This document shows, one piece after another, positions 17,587 through 31,349 of a stretch of 64,000 nt of DNA; position 1 is the first letter of the stretch; each line of letters begins with the position of its first letter. The notes beneath the pieces are model-generated. The model ran no database searches, was not told the origin of the DNA, and worked only from the letters and a program-made list of their open reading frames with translations. The DNA comes from Actinomadura syzygii (lineage in GTDB: Bacteria > Actinomycetota > Actinomycetes > Streptosporangiales > Streptosporangiaceae), in NCBI RefSeq assembly GCF_008085905.1, contig NZ_VSFF01000004.1:496001-560000 (forward strand), written 5' to 3'. Made by a program: the position numbers and the translations under genes.

Positions 17587-19713
17587 TCAGGAGAGCAGCC
17601 GGTGCAGGTGCCCGGCCAGCCGGGCGGCGCTCGGATGGTCGAACGCGACGGTCGCGGGGAGGCGCAGGCCCGTCCGGGCGGCGAGCCGCCGGTTCAGCTC
17701 CACGGTGGTGAGGGAGTCCATGCCGAGCTCGCCGAACTCGCGGGCGGGGTCGAGGCCGTCCGGGGACGAGTGGCCGAGGACGTCGGCGACCTGTGCCCGC
17801 ACGAACTCAAGGACGACGTCCTCCCGTTCGGCGCCGGACAGGTGCGCGAGCCGTTCGCGCAGGTCAGGGCCATCGGAGGGGCGGACGGTGCGGCCGGAGA
17901 CGGCGAGGTCGGCCATCACCTCGGGCAGCGCGCCCGGTCCCGCGCGGAGCGCGGACTCGTCGAGCCGGACGGGCGCCAGCACGGCCCGGTCCTGGCGGAG
18001 GGCCGCGTCGAGCAGGTCCAAGCCTTGGTCGGCGGTGAGCGGTGCCAGGCCGGAGCGGCGGAGGCGGGTGAGGTCGGCGGCGCCGAGGCCGGTGCCCATG
18101 CCGTCCTCCCACAGGCCCCAGGCCAGGGACAGGCCGGGCAGCCCGGTCGCGCGGCGGCGGTGCGCGAGCGCGTCCAGGAACGCGTTGGCCGCCGCGTAGT
18201 TGGCCTGGCCCGCGCCTCCGGCGATGCCGGAGACGGAGGAGAACAGGACCAGCTCGCAGCCCGGCAGGTGTTCGGTCAGCTCGTGCAGGTTCAGCGCGGC
18301 GTCCGCCTTGGGACGCAGCACCCGCTCGAACCGGCGGGGGGTGAGCGCGGTGACGGTCCCGTCGTCCACGACGCCCGCCGCGTGCACCACTGCCACGAGC
18401 GGACGCTCCGCCGGGATCGCGGCGAGGACGCGTTCCAGCGCCGGACGGTCCGCCGCGTCGCAGGCGGCGATGTCGACGTCCGCGCCGAGGCCGTTCAGCT
18501 CGGCTGCCAGCCCCGCCGCGCCGGGGGTGGCGTCGCCGCGGCGACCGAGGAGCAGCAGCCGCCGCACCCCGTGCTCGCGGACGAGGCGGCGCGCGACCAG
18601 CGCCCCGAGCGCGCCGAGCCCGCCGGTCACGAGGACGGTCCCGGCCGGGTCCCAGCGGGGCGACGCGGCTGAGGTCGCGGCGGGCGGCACGCGGGTCAGC
18701 CGGGGCCGGGACGGGCGCCCGTCCCGGACGGCGAGCTGCGCCTCCCCGGTGTCCACGGCGGCGGCGAGCGCGGGCCCCGACGATCCGGTGTCGTCCAGGT
18801 CGACGAGCGCGAACCGTCCCGGGTGCTCGGACTGGGCGGACCGCACCATGCCCCACACGGCGGCGCCCGCGAGGTCGGGGACGTCGTCCCCGTCCCGCAC
18901 GGCGACCGCGCCCTGGGTGACGAAAACCAGCCGGGATCCGGCGAGCCGCTCGTCGGCGAGCCATTCCTGGATCAGCACGAGCGCCCGCTGCGTCGCCGCC
19001 CGGACCTCAGCGGCCTCGTCGGTGCAGGACACGACGACGGTCTCGGGGACGGCGTCGCCCGCGCGCAGCCCGTCGTCCAACGCCCGCAGTGACGGATACA
19101 GCTCGACCCGCCGTCCCGCCGCCTTGAGCGCGCCGGTGACGCCGAGATGGTCGGTGCCGAGGAAGGCGAGCGCGCCGGTGCCGGGGACGCTCGGCCGGGC
19201 CAGGGCCGTCCAGTCGAGGCGCAGCAGCGCGGCCCCGGCGCCGGACCGGCCGCCGCCGGGCGCGCGGAGCGCGAGGGACGCGACCGAGGCGACCGGCCGC
19301 CCCTCGCCGTCGGTCACGGTCAGCGACACCGCGTTCGCGCCGTCCGGCGCCACGCGGACGCGCAGCTCGCGCGCCCCGGACGCGCCGCCCAGCCGCACGC
19401 CGCGCCACACGAACGGGACGCGCGGCGCGTCCGGCCCGGTCGCGGCGGGCAGCAGCGTCGTGTGCAGCGCCCCGTCGAACAGGGCGGGATGCAGCAGGTA
19501 GGAGGCCGCGGCGCCGGACAGGCCCGGGTCGAGGGCGATCTCCGCGAACAGCTCGTCGCCGCGCCGCCACGCGGCCCGCAGCCCCCGGAACGCGGGACCG
19601 TAGCGGAAGCCGCGCTCGGCGAGCCGGGCGTAGAGGTCGGCGGTGTCGACCGGATCCGCGTCCGGCGGCGGCCATTCCGCGGTCTCGGTGGTAACGGGCG
19701 TCGTCTCGTCCAT
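17587..19713 (-). CDS. PKS fragment PKS-A': second half of DH, KR, ACP
   Basis: The 708-residue protein begins directly in the C-terminal hot-dog half of a dehydratase (residues 12-165): AEWPPPDADPVDTADLYARL, then YGPAFRGLRAAW and HPALFDGALH with catalytic Asp80 (codon 19474-19476). A full KR follows (about 200-560) with TGGLGALG near 361, the VDD form of the B-type motif, and catalytic FSSVSG/GQANYAAAN. An ACP ends it (about 620-705, GMDSL, Ser667). It has no KS, AT or first DH half. Those are exactly what PKS-A ends with on the opposite strand, so the two proteins should act together as one KS-AT-DH-KR-ACP module. The ATG at 19713 has a GGAGG site six bases upstream. It lies 13 bases after the FcoT-like gene and 16 before the flavoenzyme gene, so co-expression of starter enzymes is expected. 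Confidence 0.93.
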   Translation of the reverse strand: MDETTPVTTETAEWPPPDADPVDTADLYARLAERGFRYGPAFRGLRAAWRRGDELFAEIALDPGLSGAAASYLLHPALFDGALHTTLLPAATGPDAPRVPFVWRGVRLGGASGARELRVRVAPDGANAVSLTVTDGEGRPVASVASLALRAPGGGRSGAGAALLRLDWTALARPSVPGTGALAFLGTDHLGVTGALKAAGRRVELYPSLRALDDGLRAGDAVPETVVVSCTDEAAEVRAATQRALVLIQEWLADERLAGSRLVFVTQGAVAVRDGDDVPDLAGAAVWGMVRSAQSEHPGRFALVDLDDTGSSGPALAAAVDTGEAQLAVRDGRPSRPRLTRVPPAATSAASPRWDPAGTVLVTGGLGALGALVARRLVREHGVRRLLLLGRRGDATPGAAGLAAELNGLGADVDIAACDAADRPALERVLAAIPAERPLVAVVHAAGVVDDGTVTALTPRRFERVLRPKADAALNLHELTEHLPGCELVLFSSVSGIAGGAGQANYAAANAFLDALAHRRRATGLPGLSLAWGLWEDGMGTGLGAADLTRLRRSGLAPLTADQGLDLLDAALRQDRAVLAPVRLDESALRAGPGALPEVMADLAVSGRTVRPSDGPDLRERLAHLSGAEREDVVLEFVRAQVADVLGHSSPDGLDPAREFGELGMDSLTTVELNRRLAARTGLRLPATVAFDHPSAARLAGHLHRLLS
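19235..19677 (-). other. Second half of a split dehydratase domain (Asp half)
   Basis: This part of PKS-A' is the C-terminal hot-dog half of a dehydratase, running from EWPPP through HPALFDGALH to the post-DH linker. It lacks the HxxxGxxxxP half, which is found at 16004-16393 on the plus strand. Both halves break at the inter-hot-dog linker, not inside a fold. Confidence 0.8.
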
Positions 19714-19726
19714 CGCTGCCTCCGGC

Positions 19727-20317
<591 letters not shown>

Positions 20318-20368
20318 CTCGGTGTCTCCCTCGGGTTCGCAGGTGTCCGTTGGTCGGCGCGGGGACGG

Positions 20369-23300
20369 TCAGCCCGGCGTCGTCCGGCGCGCGGCGCGGA
20401 GCAGGTCGTCGACGCCCATGCTCCGGATCGCCTCGGCGGGGTCCCCGGCGTCCTCGGGGCCGGGCGCGGCGGGCGGCGGCGGGGCGGCGTCGGCGAGGCC
20501 GAGCAGCGTGTCCAGGATTCCCGCCGCGCGGAGCCGGTCCAGCGGGATGCCCGCGAGGGCCGCCCGCACCGCCGCCTCGCCGCCGGACGGCGCCGGGTCG
20601 TCCGGGAGCAGCTCGGTCAGCAGGAACTTCGCCAGCAGCGCGGGGGTCGGGTGGTCGAAGATCAGGGTCGCCGGGAGCCGCAGCCCGGACGCCGCGCCGA
20701 GCCGGTTCCGCAGTTCCACGGCGGCGAGCGAGTCGAGCCCGAGGTCGCCGAACTGCGCGCCCGGGTCGATGGACGCCGGGTCCTCGTCGTGCCGGACGGC
20801 GGCGACCTCGGCGCGCACCGCGTCCAGGGCGGCGCGCTCCCGGTCGTCCGGGGGCAGCGCGGCGATCCGCTCCGCGAGTCCGAGTCCACGTCCAAGTCCG
20901 GGCCCGCCGGACGCGGGCCCGGACGCCTGTCGGCGCGGCGCCGCCGGGACGATGCCGCGCAGCATCGCGGGCGGCTCCCCGCCCTGTGCGCGCAGCGCCG
21001 CCGGGTCGAACCGGACGGGCACCAGCGCGGGCGCGTCCGCGGCGAGCGCGGCGTCGAACAGGGCGAGGCCCTCGTCCGGTGACAGCGCGGGCATGCCGGA
21101 CTCGGCGGCGCGGCGCAGGTCGGCGTCGCCGAGCCGACCGCCCATGCCGTCCTTCTCGTCCCAGAGTCCCCAGGCGAGCGACGTCGCGGGGAGGCCGAGC
21201 GCGCGGCGGTGGGACGCGAGCGCGTCGAGGAACGCGTTCGCCGCCGCGTAGTTGCCCTGGCCCGCGCCGAGCAGCACGCCGCTGGCGGACGAGAACAGGA
21301 CGAACGCCGACACGTCCGGCAGGCCGCGGGTCAGCTCGTGCAGGTGCCAGGCCGCGTCCGCCTTGGGACGCAGCACCGCGTCCACGCGGCCGGGGTCGAG
21401 CGAGCCGATCACGCCGTCGTCCAGGACGCCCGCGAGGTGCACCACCCCGGTCAGCGGACGGTCCGCCGGGATCGCGGCGAGGAGGGCGGACAGCGCGTCG
21501 CGGTCCGCGACGTCGCAGGCGGCCAGCTCGACGTCGGCGCCGAGGCCGGTCAGTTCGGCGGCGAGCGCGGCGGCTCCGGCGGCGGACGGTCCGCGCCGTC
21601 CGGCCAGCACCAGGCGGCGCACGCCGTGCGCGGTGACGAGGTGCCGCGCGACGAGGGCGCCCAGGCCGCCCGTCCCGCCGGTGATCAGCACGGTTCCGTC
21701 GGCGTTCCACGGCGAGGCCCCGCCTGGTGGGGCGGGCGCTTCGGTGAGGCGGGGGACGTACGGTGTGCCTTCCCGCAGCGCCGCCTCCGGTTCGGACGGC
21801 GACAGCGCGGCGGGCAGGGCGCGGAGGGAAGCGTCGAGCCCGTCAAGGTCGAGCAGGGCGAATCGGCCGGGGTTCTCCGCCTGCGCTGCGCGGACCAGGC
21901 CCCACACCGCCGCCTGTCCCGGTTCGACGCGCCCGTCGCCGGTGTCGACGGCGCTCCGAGTGACGACGGCGAGACGCGACGCGGCGAGGCGCTCGTCCGC
22001 CAGCCACGCCCTCAACGCCTCCAGGACGGCGGTCGTCGCGGTGCGAGCGTCGTCCAGAGGATCGGCGGTCGCGGCAGGGCAGGCGAACACCGCCAGTTCG
22101 GGCACGGGCATCGCGCCGGAGCCGACCGCCGCGGCCAGCGCGGCCACGGCGCCGAACGCCGGGACGCCGTCGTCCAAGCCGAGCCGGTCGACGCCGATAA
22201 CCGCGCCGACCTCGGCCGGGGACGTCGCGCGGGACGCGCCCCACCCGACCCGGTAGAGCGTTGGCCGCCGTCCGCTCGCCAGCTGGTCGGCGGACACGGG
22301 GCGCGTGACCAGCGACTCCACGGTGGCGACCGGGCGTCCGGCCGTGTCGGCGAGGTCGATGGCGAGGGTTCCGGAGGCGTCCGCCCGGCGGGTGCGGACG
22401 CGGACGACCGACGCGCCTTCCGCGTGCAGCGTCACCCGCGTCCATTGGAACGGGACGCTCGCAGCGGCGTCCTCCTCCCCCGCGTCGTCGCTCAGGGCGT
22501 CGGCGTGCAGGGCGGCGTCGAGCAGGGCCGGATGGAGTCCGTAGCGCGCAGCGTCGCCGCGCGCGTCGTCCGGGAGGGCGACCTCGGCGAAGACCTCGTC
22601 GCCGCGCCGCCACGCCGCGCGCAGCCCCTGGAAGACGGGACCGTAGCCGTAGCCCATGCCGGACAGCCGGTCGTAGGCGCCGTCCAGGTCCAGCGCGGTC
22701 GCGCCTTCCGGGGGCCAGTGCGCGAGGTCGGAGGCCGGTTCGCCGGGGTCGGGGGCGAGGACGCCCGACGCGTGCCGGGTCCAGCCCGACGTCTCGCCGT
22801 CCGGCCGCGAGTACACGGCGACGGCGCGCTCGCCCGCCTCGTCCGGGCCGTCGACCACGACCCGGACGGCATGCCCGGCGCGGCCGTCGAGGACGAGCGG
22901 CGCCTCCAGCGTCAGTTCTTCGAGCGAGCGGCAGCCGGCCTGGTCGCCGGCTCGCAGAGCCAGTTCCACCAGCCCGGTGCCGGGCAGCAGCACCGAGCCG
23001 AGCACCTCGTGGTCGGCGAGCCACGGCTGCGTCCCGGCGGACAGGCGGCCGGTGAGGACCACCTGGTCGGAGCCGGGCGCGGCGACGGCGGCGCCGAGCA
23101 TCGGATGCCCGACCGGGTCAAGGCCCGCGCGGACCGGGTCGCCAGCGGGCACTCCCGCGTCGAGCCAGTACCGGCGGCGCTGGAACGCGTACGTCGGCAG
23201 CTCCACGGACGGCCGCCCGGACACGTCCGCGAAGAAGGCGTCCCAGTCGACGCGGGCGCCGCGCGTGAACGCGGCGGCGATCCCGGTCAGCAGCTCGTGC

Positions 23301-26300
23301 TCCTCCGGGCGGTCGCGGCGCAGCAGCGGAACGAACGCCGCGTCGCCGCCCGCGCAGTCCCGGCCCATCGCGGACAGGACGGCGTCCGGGCCGACCTCGA
23401 CGAACGTCGTCGTCCCGACCGACTCGAGGAAGCTGATCCCGTCCGCGAACCGCACCGGTTCCCGGACGTGCCGCACCCAGTACTCGGCCGATCCCTGGTC
23501 GGCGGGTTCGCCGGTCAGGTTGGACACGACGGGGATCTCCGGACGCCGGTAGTCCAGCCCTTCCGCGACGCGCCGGAACTCCGCGAGCATCGGCTCCATC
23601 AGCGGCGAGTGGAAGGCGTGCGAGACGGCGAGGGCGCGGGTCCGGCGGCCGTCGTCGGCCAGGCGGGCGGCGAGGGCGCGCACCGCGTCCGCCTCGCCGG
23701 ACAGCACGACCGCCGACGGGCCGTTGACCGCCGCGATCGCCACCCCGGCGCCCAGCAGCGGGACGATCTCGTCCTCCGCCGCCTGGACCGCGACCATCGC
23801 CCCGCCGGACGGGAGCGCCTGCATCAACCGGCCGCGCGCCGCGACGAGCGCGGCGGCGGCGTCCAGCGACAGCGCTCCGGCGGCGTGCGCGGCGGCGATC
23901 TCGCCGACCGAGTGCCCGGCCAGGTGGTCCGGGCGCAGGCCCCACGACTCCAGCAGCCGGAACAGGGCAACCTCGACCGCGAACAACCCGGCCTGGGTGT
24001 AGACGGTCTGGTTCAGGAGGTCCTGGTCGTCCCACACCACGTCGCGGAGGGGACGCTCTAGGTGCTCGTCAAGGCGGGCGCAGACGGCATCGAACGCGTC
24101 CGCGAATACGGGGAACCGGGCGTGCAGCTCGCGGCCCATTCCCACACGCTGCGATCCCTGTCCGGTGAACAGGAACGCGACGCCGCCGCCGGTGACCTGG
24201 CCCGCGACCGCGGAGGCGTCCCGCCGGGCCAGGGCGTCCAAGCCGCGGACGAGTTCGTCGTGATCGGCGCCGATCAGCACCGCGCGGTGTTCGAGCGCGG
24301 CGCGGGTCGTCGCGAGCGCCCGGCCGACCGCCGCCGGATCGTCCTCGGCATTTACGTGTGCGTGGAGGCGCTCGGCCTGCGCCCGCAGCGCGTCGGCGGT
24401 CTTCCCGGCGATGACCCACGGCACGAGCCGCGGCGTCTCCGGCCGGGGCTCGTCGGGCGCGGCGTGCGCGGGGGCCTGCTCGATGATGACGTGCGCGTTG
24501 GTGCCGCTGATCCCGAAGGACGAGATCCCGGCCCGGCGCGGGCGGCCGTTCTCCGGCCAGTCGCGAGACTCGGTGAGCAGTTCGACGCGCCCGGCCGTCC
24601 AGTCGACGTTCGGGGACGGCGCGTCAACGTGCAGAGTCTTCGGCAGGACGCCGTGCCGCATCGCCTCGACCATCTTGATGATCCCGGCGACACCGGCGGC
24701 GGCCTGTGCGTGGCCGATGTTCGACTTGATCGACCCCAGCCACAGCGGACGCCCGTCCGGACGGTCCTGACCGTAGGTCTCCTGGAGGGCCTGCGCCTCG
24801 ATCGGGTCGCCGAGCGTCGTGCCCGTGCCGTGTGCCTCGACCGCGTCCACGTCGCCGGTGCCGAGCCCGGCGCTGGCGAGCGCCTGCCGGATCACCCGCT
24901 GCTGCGAGGGCCCGTTCGGCGCGGTCAGGCCGTTGGACGCGCCGTCCTGGTTGATCGCGCTGCCCCGCACGACCGCGAGGACCCGGTGGCCGTTGCGCTC
25001 GGCGTCCGACAGCCGCTCCAGCAGGAGCATGCCCGCGCCCTCGCCCCAGCCGGTGCCGTCCGCGGCGGCGGCGAACGACTTGCAGCGGCCGTCCTTGGCG
25101 AGGCCGCGCTGGAGGCTGAAGTCGACGAAGGTATCCGGGGTGGCCATCACCGTCACGCCGCCCGCCAGCGCGAGCGTGCACTCGCCCTGCCGGAGCGCCT
25201 GCATCGCCCAGTGCAGCGCGACCAGCGACGACGAGCACGCCGTGTCCACGGTCACGGCCGGGCCCTCCAGGCCGAGCGCGTAGGAGACGCGTCCGGTGGC
25301 GATGCTGCCCGCGCTGCCGTTGCCGAGGTATCCGGCGAGGTCCTCGGGCACTTCGGCGAGCCGGGTGGCCCAGTCGTGGTACATGATCCCGGCGAACACG
25401 CCGACCGGGGCGCCGCGCACCGACAGCGGGTCGACGCCCGCGCGTTCCAGCGACTCCCAGCAGACCTCCAGCAGGAGGCGCTGCTGCGGATCCATGGCGA
25501 GCGCCTCGCGGGGGCTGATGCCGAACAGGTCGGCGTCGAAGTCGGCCGCGTCGTAGAGGAACCCGCCCTCGCGGATGTAGCTCTTGCCGGGCAGGCCGGG
25601 CTCCGGGTCGTACAGGTCCGCGACGTTCCAGCCCCGATCATCGGGGAACTCGGCGATGCCGTCGCGTCCGGCGGCGACCAGCCGCCAGAGGTCCTCGGGG
25701 GCGGCGACGCCGCCGGGGTAGCGGCAGGCCATGCCGACGATGGCGATCGGCTCGTCCGCGGGCGCGGCCACCCGCACGGCGCGCGGGCCGGACGCGGTGT
25801 TGAGCGCCTTGTCCGCGATGTGCCGGGCCAGGGCGCGCGGGTTGGGGTGGTCGAAGACCAGGGTCGTGGACAGCCGCAGTCCCGTCGCCGTGCTCAGCGC
25901 GTTGCGCAGCTCGACCGCCGCGAGCGAGTCGAACCCGATCTCGTTGAAGGCGCGCCCGGGGTCGATCTCGGCCGCGCCGTCGTGGCCGAGGACGGTCGCC
26001 ACCTGCGTGCGCACCAGGTCCAGGACGACGCGTTCCCGCTCGGACTCGGGCAGGTCCGCGAGGCGGGCCGCCAGCCCTCCGGCGGGCGTGCCCGCGCGGC
26101 GGCGGGACGGTCCGCGCACCAGCCCGCGCAGCACCGCCGGGACGGCGTCCGTCCGGGCCCGCAGCGCCGCCGTGTCCACGCGGACCGGGACCAGCTCGGG
26201 CTCCTCCGTTTGCAGCGCCAGGTCCATGAGGGCGAGGTTCTCGTCCGCCGCCAGCGCGGCCAGGCCGGACCGTTCGGCGCGGCGGCGGGTGACCTCGTCC

Positions 26301-29300
26301 AGGCGTCCGCCCATGCCGTCGTCGCCCGCCCACAGGCCCCAGGCCAGGGACGTCGCCGCGAGCCCTGCCGAGCGGCGGTGCCGGGCCAGCGCGTCGAGGA
26401 ACACGTTGGCGGCCGCGTAGTTGCCCTGCCCGGCGGCGTCCATGACGCCCGCCGCGGACGAGAACAGCACGAACGCCGAGAGGTCGAGTTCGCGGGTCAG
26501 CTCGTGGAGGTTCCAGGCCGCGTCCGCCTTGGGACGCAGCACGGCGTCCACCTGCTCGTGGGTCAGCGACCCGACCAGGCCGTCGTCCACGACGCCCGCC
26601 GTGTGGACGACGCCGCTCAGCGGATGCTCGGACGGCACCGCCGCCAGCACGGCCGCGAGCGCCCCCGCGTCGGCGACGTCGCAGGCGACCATCGTGACGT
26701 CTGCCCCGAGGCCGGTCAGTTCCGCGCGGAGGTCGGCGGCGCCGGGGGCGTCCGGGCCGCGCCGGGACGCGAGGATCAGGCGCCGGACGCCGTGCCCGGC
26801 CATCAGGTGCCGCGCGACCCGCGCGCCGAGCCCGCCCGTGCCGCCGGTGATCAGCACGGTTCCGTCGGCGCGCCACGGTGCGGGACGTCCGGCCCCGGTC
26901 ACCCGCGCCAGGACGGGCACGTGCGGCACGCCCGCGCGGACCGCGACCTGCGGTTCGCCGGTCGCGAGCGCCGTCCGCAGCGCGCGGACGGCGTCGGCGG
27001 CGGCGTCCAGGTCGACGAGCGTGAAGCGTCCGGGGTGCTCCGCCTGCGCGGCGCGCGCCAGGCCCCAGAGCGGGGCCGTGGCGAGATCGGGGGCCTCGTC
27101 GGCTCCGGCCGCGACCGCCCGCCGCGTCACCATGACCAGCCGGGACGCGGCGAACCGCTCCTCGGCCAACCAGCTTTGGAAGAGGTCGAGAAGGCGCACG
27201 GTGGCAGCCCGCGCGGCTTCGGGTGGCGTGCCCTCCGCCGGGAGGAACGGCGCGACCACGACACCGGGTACTGCTGCACCGGACGCCAGAAGGTCTTCAA
27301 TCCCGGAGTGGACCGTCCCGGCGTTCTCCAGTTCGGGCGCGCTCGCGAGGACGGCCCAGCCGTCCGCAGCCGCCGGTTCCGGCGCCGGAACCGGCTCCCA
27401 CCGGACGACGTGCAGCGGCTCGTTCCCGCTCTCGACGTGTCCGGCGGGGAGGGCGCGTGTCACGATCGTGCCGATGGACGCGACCGGCGCGCCCGCCGCG
27501 TCGGCCACCGCGACCGACACGGCGCCGCTGGAACCGGCGGGCGCGATCCGCACCCGCACCGACGCGGCACCGGTGGCGTGGAGGGTCACGTCCGTCCAGG
27601 CGAAGGGGAGCCGGATCTCGTCCTCTGCCGAGTCTCCGGCGAGGTCGGCGGGGCGGAGCGCCGAGTCCAGCAGCGCCGGGTGCAGCCCGAACCGCTCCGA
27701 GCCGGGCTGCGCGTCCTCCGGCAGGGCGGCCTCGGCGAAGATCTCCGTGCCCCGGCGCCAGACGGCGCGCAGGCCCTGGAACATGGGGCCGAACTCAAGA
27801 CCGGGGGTGTCGAGGTCGGCGGGGTCGATCGGCTCGGCGCCGGGCGGCGGCCAGGCCGTGAGGTCCGGTGCGGCTGTGTCGTCCGCATGCGCGGACAGCG
27901 CGCCGCTCGCGTGCCGGATCCACGGCTCGCCCGGGAGGGCGTCGCCGGGACGGGAGTAGATCTCCACCGTCCGGCCGTCGTCCTCGCCGGGCTCCCCGAC
28001 CACGACCTGCACCGCGACCTCGGCGTCGGCGGGCAGCGCGAGGGGCGCCTCCAGCGTCAGTTCGCGGACGGTCCCGCAGCCCGCCTCGTCTCCGGCGCGG
28101 ACCGCCATCTCGACGAACGCGGTCGCGGGCAGCAGGACGGTCCCGGCGACGACATGATCCGCGAGCCACGGTTGCGTGCGGGTCGACAGGCGTCCGGCGA
28201 GGACCGTCCCGCCGCCCCCGGCCAGCCCGAGGACGGTGTCGAGCAGCGGGTGCCCGTCGCGGCGTCCGGCAGGAGCGGAGCCCATGTCCAGCCAGTAGCG
28301 CCGCCGCTGGAAGGGGTAGGTCGGCAGGTCGACGCGCCGGGCGCCGCTGTCGGCGAAGAGGCCGTCCCAGTCGACGGGGACGCCGTGCGCGTGGGCGAGG
28401 CTGACGGCCGAGACCAGCTCGCGTTCCTCGTCGCGTCCGTCGCGCATGACCGGCACGAAGAGCGCGTCCTCGTCGTCGGCGGCGAGGCAGTCGCGGCCCA
28501 TCGCCGAGAGGACACCGTCCGGGCCCAGCTCCAGGAATCTGGTGACGCCCGCCGAGCGCAGCCAGCGCATGCCGTCCCGGAACCGGACGGCCTCGCGCAC
28601 GTGCCGCACCCAGTACTCGGCGTCGGGCTCGACGGGCCGCCCGGTCACGTTCGACACGATCGGGACACGCGGCGGCGCGTACGCCATCACGTCCGCGATC
28701 CGCCGGAACTCCGCGAGCATCGGCTCCATCAGCGGCGAGTGGAACGCGTGCGACACGCGGAGGCGACGAGTCCGGCGCGGCTCCCCGACCCGGCCGTCCG
28801 CGAAGAGGGCGGCGACTCGGGTCACGGCCTCGTCGTCGCCGGAGAGCACGAGCGCGGACGGGCCGTTGACGGCGGCGAGGCCGACCCGTTCGTCCAGGTA
28901 GGGGGCGATCTCGTCCTCGGCGGCCGCGACGGCGATCATCGCGCCGCCGGGCGGGAGCTCCTGCATGAGGCGTCCGCGCGCGGCGACCAGCAGCGCCGCG
29001 TCCTCCAGCGACAGGACGCCCGCGACGTGCGCCGCGACCAGTTCGCCGACCGAGTGGCCCGCCACGTGGTCCGGGGCCACGCCCCACGACTCCAGCAGGC
29101 GGAACAGCGCGACCTCGACCGCGAACAGCGCGGGCTGCGCGTAGGCGGTCTGGTCGAGCAGGGCGTCGGCGTCCGGGTCGGTGCCGAACAGGACGTCGAG
29201 CAGCGGCACGTCGAGCTGGAGGTCGAGGTGGTCGGCGGCGTCGTCGAGAGCGTCGGCGAAGGCGGGGAAGGTCTCGTAGAGGCGCCGCCCCATGCCGAGA

Positions 29301-31267
29301 CGCTGGCTGCCCTGCCCGGTGAACAGGAACGCCGTCCCACCGGACGGGGACGCGGCGGCTCCCCGCGGCACACCGGCCACGGCGTTGCCGTCGGCCAGGG
29401 CGTCCAGGCCCCGCAGGGCCTCGTCGCGGTCTCCGGCGACGACGACCGCGCGGTGGTCGAAGGACGCCCGCGTCGTCGCCGCCGAGAAGGCGACGTCGAG
29501 CAGGGACGGCGATTCGTCCGCCGCGAGCGCCGCCCGCAGCAGGCGGGCCTGGTCGCGCAGCGCGGGCTCGCTCTTCGCCGACAGCGCCAGCGGCGTGATC
29601 CGCTCCTTGGACGGCTCGGGCCCCGCCTCGGCCTCGATCTCCGGCGGCTGCTCGATGATCACGTGCGCGTTCGTGCCGCTGGCCCCGAAGGACGAGATCC
29701 CGGCCCGCCTCGGCTCGGCGGCGGCATCGTCACCGTCGTCGGGACGCGTCCAGGGAACGGCCTCGGTCAGCAGCCGGACCGTCCCGGCCGACCAGTCGAT
29801 GTGCGGGGACGGCTCGTCCACGTGCAGGGTCCGCGGCAGCACCCCGTGCCGCATCGCCATGATCATCTTGATCATCCCGGCGGCCCCGGCGGCGGCCCCG
29901 GAGTGCCCGATGTTCGACTTGACGGAGCCGAGCCATAGCGGCCGGTCCGGGGCGTGCTCGCGCCCGTACGCCGCGATCAGCGCGCCCGCCTCGATCGGGT
30001 CGCCCAGCCTGGTCCCGGTGCCGTGCGCCTCGACCGCGTCGACCTGGTCAGCCGTGAGCCCGGCGTCGGCCAGCGCCGCGCGCAGCACCCGCTGCTGCGA
30101 CGGCCCGTTGGGCGCGGTGAGGCCGTTGCTCGCGCCGTCCTGGTTGATCGCCGACCCGCGCACCAGCGCCAGGACGGGATACCCCGCGCGGCGCGCCGCC
30201 GACAGCCGGACCAGGACGAACACGCCGACGCCCTCCGAGAAGCCGGTGCCGTCCGCCGCGGCGGCGAACGCCTTGCACCGGCCGTCCGGGGCGAGGCCGC
30301 GCTGGCGGCTGAACGTCGTGAACGTCCCCGGTCCGGACATGACCGTCACGCCGCCCGCGAGCGCGAGCGAGCACTCGCCGCGCCGCAGCGACTGCACGGC
30401 GAGGTGCAGCGCGGTCAGCGAGCCGGAGCAGGCCGTGTCCACGGTCAGCGCGGGCCCTTCGAGGCCGAGGACGTAGGCGACGCGGCCGGACACGACGCTC
30501 GGCAGCGTGCCGAGCATCAGGTGCCCGTCGAGCCCGTCCGGCGCCTCGTGGGTCTTCGGGCCGTACTCGTGCGGCTCCATCCCGACGAACACGCCGGACG
30601 CGGAGCCGCGCAGGTCGGCGGGATCGATGCCGGCCCGCTCCAGCGCCTCCCAGCAGGTCTCCAGCAGGACCCGCTGCTGCGGGTCCATCGCCAGGGCCTC
30701 CTTCGGGCTGATGCCGAAGAAGGCGGCGTCGAAGTCGGCGGCGTCGTCCAGGAAGCCGCCCTCGCGGACGTAGCTGGTGCGGGGCGCGTCCGGGTCCGGG
30801 TCGAAGAGGGCGTCGAGGTCCCAGCCCCGGTCGGCGGGGAAGTCGGAGATGACGTGGACGCCGCCGTCGACGAGCCGCCACAGGTCGTCCGGGGACGCGA
30901 CGCCGCCCGGGAACCGGCAGCCGATGCCGACGACCGCGATCGGATCGTCCGCCGCCCCGCCCGCGCCTGCCGGCACGGCCGGGAGGTCCGTCTCCTCGCC
31001 GCCCGCGAGGGCGCGCAGGTACTCGGCGAGCCGTCCCGGCGTCGGGTAGTCGAACCCGACCGTGACCGGCAGCGTCAGGCCGGTCGCCGCCGTCAGCCGG
31101 GCGTGCAGGTCCACCAGGCCGAGGGAGTCCAGCCCGAGCTCCAGGAAGGGGCGGTCCCCGGTGACGGCGTGCCGGCCGTCCGGGTCGACCTTCCGCAGCA
31201 CGGCGAGGGTCTCGGAGATCACCACGTCCAGCGGCGGACGTCCCGCCGGCGCGCCGGGCTCACTCAT
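20369..31267 (-). CDS. Type I PKS (PKS-B): loading ACP, then two KS-AT-DH-KR-ACP modules
   Basis: The 3632-residue protein starts the main assembly line. An N-terminal ACP (1-95, GLDSL near 45) has no KS or AT of its own, as in VinP1, where the beta-aminoacyl starter arrives from a free ACP by a free acyltransferase. Module 1: KS 107-539 ([10 protein letters not shown]), AT 640-922 (GHSVGE, HAFH), DH 1006-1279 ([20 protein letters not shown]), KR 1289-1655 (VDD), ACP 1749-1822. Module 2: KS 1837-2262, AT 2359-2642 (HAFH), DH 2719-2992 ([10 protein letters not shown]), KR 3005-3372 (LDD), ACP 3479-3549. All motifs look active; both modules should add a malonyl unit and leave a double bond. The tail ends [17 protein letters not shown], unlike the tails of PKS-C and PKS-D. 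ATG 31267 follows GGTGGAG; the frame runs on to 31510 through unrelated sequence. Confidence 0.95.
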   Translation of the reverse strand: MSEPGAPAGRPPLDVVISETLAVLRKVDPDGRHAVTGDRPFLELGLDSLGLVDLHARLTAATGLTLPVTVGFDYPTPGRLAEYLRALAGGEETDLPAVPAGAGGAADDPIAVVGIGCRFPGGVASPDDLWRLVDGGVHVISDFPADRGWDLDALFDPDPDAPRTSYVREGGFLDDAADFDAAFFGISPKEALAMDPQQRVLLETCWEALERAGIDPADLRGSASGVFVGMEPHEYGPKTHEAPDGLDGHLMLGTLPSVVSGRVAYVLGLEGPALTVDTACSGSLTALHLAVQSLRRGECSLALAGGVTVMSGPGTFTTFSRQRGLAPDGRCKAFAAAADGTGFSEGVGVFVLVRLSAARRAGYPVLALVRGSAINQDGASNGLTAPNGPSQQRVLRAALADAGLTADQVDAVEAHGTGTRLGDPIEAGALIAAYGREHAPDRPLWLGSVKSNIGHSGAAAGAAGMIKMIMAMRHGVLPRTLHVDEPSPHIDWSAGTVRLLTEAVPWTRPDDGDDAAAEPRRAGISSFGASGTNAHVIIEQPPEIEAEAGPEPSKERITPLALSAKSEPALRDQARLLRAALAADESPSLLDVAFSAATTRASFDHRAVVVAGDRDEALRGLDALADGNAVAGVPRGAAASPSGGTAFLFTGQGSQRLGMGRRLYETFPAFADALDDAADHLDLQLDVPLLDVLFGTDPDADALLDQTAYAQPALFAVEVALFRLLESWGVAPDHVAGHSVGELVAAHVAGVLSLEDAALLVAARGRLMQELPPGGAMIAVAAAEDEIAPYLDERVGLAAVNGPSALVLSGDDEAVTRVAALFADGRVGEPRRTRRLRVSHAFHSPLMEPMLAEFRRIADVMAYAPPRVPIVSNVTGRPVEPDAEYWVRHVREAVRFRDGMRWLRSAGVTRFLELGPDGVLSAMGRDCLAADDEDALFVPVMRDGRDEERELVSAVSLAHAHGVPVDWDGLFADSGARRVDLPTYPFQRRRYWLDMGSAPAGRRDGHPLLDTVLGLAGGGGTVLAGRLSTRTQPWLADHVVAGTVLLPATAFVEMAVRAGDEAGCGTVRELTLEAPLALPADAEVAVQVVVGEPGEDDGRTVEIYSRPGDALPGEPWIRHASGALSAHADDTAAPDLTAWPPPGAEPIDPADLDTPGLEFGPMFQGLRAVWRRGTEIFAEAALPEDAQPGSERFGLHPALLDSALRPADLAGDSAEDEIRLPFAWTDVTLHATGAASVRVRIAPAGSSGAVSVAVADAAGAPVASIGTIVTRALPAGHVESGNEPLHVVRWEPVPAPEPAAADGWAVLASAPELENAGTVHSGIEDLLASGAAVPGVVVAPFLPAEGTPPEAARAATVRLLDLFQSWLAEERFAASRLVMVTRRAVAAGADEAPDLATAPLWGLARAAQAEHPGRFTLVDLDAAADAVRALRTALATGEPQVAVRAGVPHVPVLARVTGAGRPAPWRADGTVLITGGTGGLGARVARHLMAGHGVRRLILASRRGPDAPGAADLRAELTGLGADVTMVACDVADAGALAAVLAAVPSEHPLSGVVHTAGVVDDGLVGSLTHEQVDAVLRPKADAAWNLHELTRELDLSAFVLFSSAAGVMDAAGQGNYAAANVFLDALARHRRSAGLAATSLAWGLWAGDDGMGGRLDEVTRRRAERSGLAALAADENLALMDLALQTEEPELVPVRVDTAALRARTDAVPAVLRGLVRGPSRRRAGTPAGGLAARLADLPESERERVVLDLVRTQVATVLGHDGAAEIDPGRAFNEIGFDSLAAVELRNALSTATGLRLSTTLVFDHPNPRALARHIADKALNTASGPRAVRVAAPADEPIAIVGMACRYPGGVAAPEDLWRLVAAGRDGIAEFPDDRGWNVADLYDPEPGLPGKSYIREGGFLYDAADFDADLFGISPREALAMDPQQRLLLEVCWESLERAGVDPLSVRGAPVGVFAGIMYHDWATRLAEVPEDLAGYLGNGSAGSIATGRVSYALGLEGPAVTVDTACSSSLVALHWAMQALRQGECTLALAGGVTVMATPDTFVDFSLQRGLAKDGRCKSFAAAADGTGWGEGAGMLLLERLSDAERNGHRVLAVVRGSAINQDGASNGLTAPNGPSQQRVIRQALASAGLGTGDVDAVEAHGTGTTLGDPIEAQALQETYGQDRPDGRPLWLGSIKSNIGHAQAAAGVAGIIKMVEAMRHGVLPKTLHVDAPSPNVDWTAGRVELLTESRDWPENGRPRRAGISSFGISGTNAHVIIEQAPAHAAPDEPRPETPRLVPWVIAGKTADALRAQAERLHAHVNAEDDPAAVGRALATTRAALEHRAVLIGADHDELVRGLDALARRDASAVAGQVTGGGVAFLFTGQGSQRVGMGRELHARFPVFADAFDAVCARLDEHLERPLRDVVWDDQDLLNQTVYTQAGLFAVEVALFRLLESWGLRPDHLAGHSVGEIAAAHAAGALSLDAAAALVAARGRLMQALPSGGAMVAVQAAEDEIVPLLGAGVAIAAVNGPSAVVLSGEADAVRALAARLADDGRRTRALAVSHAFHSPLMEPMLAEFRRVAEGLDYRRPEIPVVSNLTGEPADQGSAEYWVRHVREPVRFADGISFLESVGTTTFVEVGPDAVLSAMGRDCAGGDAAFVPLLRRDRPEEHELLTGIAAAFTRGARVDWDAFFADVSGRPSVELPTYAFQRRRYWLDAGVPAGDPVRAGLDPVGHPMLGAAVAAPGSDQVVLTGRLSAGTQPWLADHEVLGSVLLPGTGLVELALRAGDQAGCRSLEELTLEAPLVLDGRAGHAVRVVVDGPDEAGERAVAVYSRPDGETSGWTRHASGVLAPDPGEPASDLAHWPPEGATALDLDGAYDRLSGMGYGYGPVFQGLRAAWRRGDEVFAEVALPDDARGDAARYGLHPALLDAALHADALSDDAGEEDAAASVPFQWTRVTLHAEGASVVRVRTRRADASGTLAIDLADTAGRPVATVESLVTRPVSADQLASGRRPTLYRVGWGASRATSPAEVGAVIGVDRLGLDDGVPAFGAVAALAAAVGSGAMPVPELAVFACPAATADPLDDARTATTAVLEALRAWLADERLAASRLAVVTRSAVDTGDGRVEPGQAAVWGLVRAAQAENPGRFALLDLDGLDASLRALPAALSPSEPEAALREGTPYVPRLTEAPAPPGGASPWNADGTVLITGGTGGLGALVARHLVTAHGVRRLVLAGRRGPSAAGAAALAAELTGLGADVELAACDVADRDALSALLAAIPADRPLTGVVHLAGVLDDGVIGSLDPGRVDAVLRPKADAAWHLHELTRGLPDVSAFVLFSSASGVLLGAGQGNYAAANAFLDALASHRRALGLPATSLAWGLWDEKDGMGGRLGDADLRRAAESGMPALSPDEGLALFDAALAADAPALVPVRFDPAALRAQGGEPPAMLRGIVPAAPRRQASGPASGGPGLGRGLGLAERIAALPPDDRERAALDAVRAEVAAVRHDEDPASIDPGAQFGDLGLDSLAAVELRNRLGAASGLRLPATLIFDHPTPALLAKFLLTELLPDDPAPSGGEAAVRAALAGIPLDRLRAAGILDTLLGLADAAPPPPAAPGPEDAGDPAEAIRSMGVDDLLRAARRTTPG

Positions 31268-31295
31268 TCGCGCACTCCACCATCTCTCTCGTTCC

Positions 31296-31330
31296 GGCCC
31301 GCGGCCGTCCGGCCGTCCCGTTCGCGGGCC
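31296..31330. other. Inverted repeat between adenylating enzyme 1 and PKS-B
   Basis: GGCCCGCG (31296-31303) and CGCGGGCC (31323-31330) are perfect reverse complements around a 19-base loop. They lie in the 82-base gap inside the leftward operon. It could form an RNA hairpin that tunes read-through into PKS-B, or be chance in GC-rich DNA. Confidence 0.3.
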
Positions 31331-31349
31331 GTCCGGCGGCCGGCGGGCC

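Noticed and set aside
24062..29938. Very long open frame on the plus strand (over 1900 codons)
   Set aside because: It lies antisense to PKS-B, whose domains are clear. High-GC codon bias leaves the opposite frames open; the translation is low-complexity and matches no family.
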